From NCBI RefSeq assembly GCF_014697585.1, contig NZ_JACJSB010000022.1:1-64000 (forward strand): 64,000 nucleotides of DNA, written 5' to 3'. Positions 63,596-64,000 of this stretch are shown here, piece by piece. A program made the position numbers and the translations under genes. Positions within the stretch are counted from its first letter, which is position 1; every line of letters starts with the position of its first letter. The notes beneath the pieces are model-generated. The model worked only from the letters and a program-made list of their open reading frames with translations. It was not told the origin of the DNA and made no database searches. The DNA comes from Dolichospermum sp. FACHB-1091 (GTDB taxonomy: Bacteria > Cyanobacteriota > Cyanobacteriia > Cyanobacteriales > Nostocaceae).

Positions 63596-64000
63596 TTACT
63601 GAGGATACCAAAACATTCCTTTGATACCTTCAGGGTCTGGCATAAAGCCCATAGTTTTATAGAAATCTACAACATGGGCATCAGCAAAAAGAGTCACATT
63701 ACTAATTTCTTCGCTCCTTAGTTTTTTGAGGACATATTTCATTAAAGCCTTACCTAGTCCTCTACTTTGAAAATCAGGATGAACCACTACATCCCAAATG
63801 GTGGCATTAAAAGCATGGTCTGAGGTAGCACGGGCAAAACCAATCAACCGCTTCTTGTTTCCTCGTACTTGCCACATGGAGGCCACGAGAAAACTATGCT
63901 CAATCGCTTTTTTTACTTTTCTGAGAGGGCGACGTGACCAGCCAACTGCGTCACAGAGTTCTTCTAGTTCATAGAGGTCAATATCTCTTTCTGTACTGAA
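63596..64000 (-). CDS. GNAT acetyltransferase (Ycf52/SNAT-like), 5' end outside window
   Basis: Open to the edge of the window, so the start is missing; 134 residues are seen. The visible start ([20 protein letters not shown]) and [20 protein letters not shown] are those of the cyanobacterial/plastid GNAT group that includes plastid Ycf52 and plant NSI/serotonin N-acetyltransferases. Acetyl-CoA loop [17 protein letters not shown]-terminal [13 protein letters not shown]. It acetylates lysine residues or small amines in relatives; the substrate here is unknown. Confidence 0.88.
   Translation of the reverse strand, partial: FSTERDIDLYELEELCDAVGWSRRPLRKVKKAIEHSFLVASMWQVRGNKKRLIGFARATSDHAFNATIWDVVVHPDFQSRGLGKALMKYVLKKLRSEEISNVTLFADAHVVDFYKTMGFMPDPEGIKGMFWYPQ

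Noticed and set aside
1-64000. CRISPR array
   Set aside because: No series of equal repeats with unique spacers was seen; the only short tandem arrays are the ATTACC-type heptamers and two dispersed hairpin families.

Overview
The window is from a filamentous, heterocyst-forming cyanobacterium of the order Nostocales (Anabaena/Dolichospermum/Aphanizomenon type). Several things point there. The DNA is AT-rich with many GCGATCGC (HIP1) octamers. Small palindromic and heptanucleotide (CATTACC) repeats are typical of Nostocales. Some families are largely restricted to cyanobacteria (DUF29, DUF1995/LPA3-like, PATAN-REC regulators, a Ycf52/SNAT-like acetyltransferase). Most tellingly, there is a cluster matching the heterocyst envelope polysaccharide (HEP) island of Anabaena sp. 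PCC 7120. Genus-level placement is inference.

1-16.2 kb holds mostly single housekeeping genes: class II fructose-bisphosphate aldolase, DUF29 protein, nitrilase-family amidase, HAD phosphatase, NDH-2-like flavoprotein, GNAT, a wrecked MATE transporter, a PLD/HhH nuclease-like protein, cysteine desulfurase, DEAD-box RNA helicase, DUF1995 protein, DNA polymerase sliding clamp (dnaN) and a PatA-like response regulator. 16.9-20.9 kb is a TerY-type vWA / PP2C phosphatase / kinase-TPR triad, a phospho-signalling module related to the Ter stress systems.

21.2-42.2 kb is the polysaccharide (HEP-like) island, all on the + strand. It carries nucleotide-sugar enzymes (rfbF, SDR epimerase, rfbC-like epimerase, SAF-domain oxidoreductase), an L-2-hydroxyglutarate oxidase and a phytanoyl-CoA-dioxygenase-like protein. 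It also carries many GT2/GT4 glycosyltransferases, a Wzc-type chain-length/tyrosine-kinase protein, HepC (degenerate sugar transferase), the ABC exporter HepA and an O-antigen-ligase/polymerase-like membrane protein. Together they could make, modify, polymerise and export one glycan. 42.2-43.4 kb is a scrapyard of toxin-antitoxin and STAND-ATPase remnants. 43.6-51.8 kb has an aspartoacylase, three more GT4 enzymes, a PIG-L deacetylase and a membrane-anchored beta-propeller, probably a second glycan cluster.

52-64 kb returns to core genes (sugar ABC ATPase, SNase lipoprotein, SpoU methyltransferase, 2OG oxygenase, gatA, PP2C phosphatase, ABC1/UbiB kinase, tRNA-Pro, GNAT). It is interrupted by a defence/TA islet: AIPR protein with a PD-(D/E)XK-like N-terminus, a previously easy-to-miss 54-aa zinc-ribbon protein, and a MazEF pair with a palindromic operator. 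Non-coding space is dominated by at least eight families of short dispersed inverted-repeat elements, many lying directly against stop codons; one supplies a stop codon and another lies inside the broken MATE gene.
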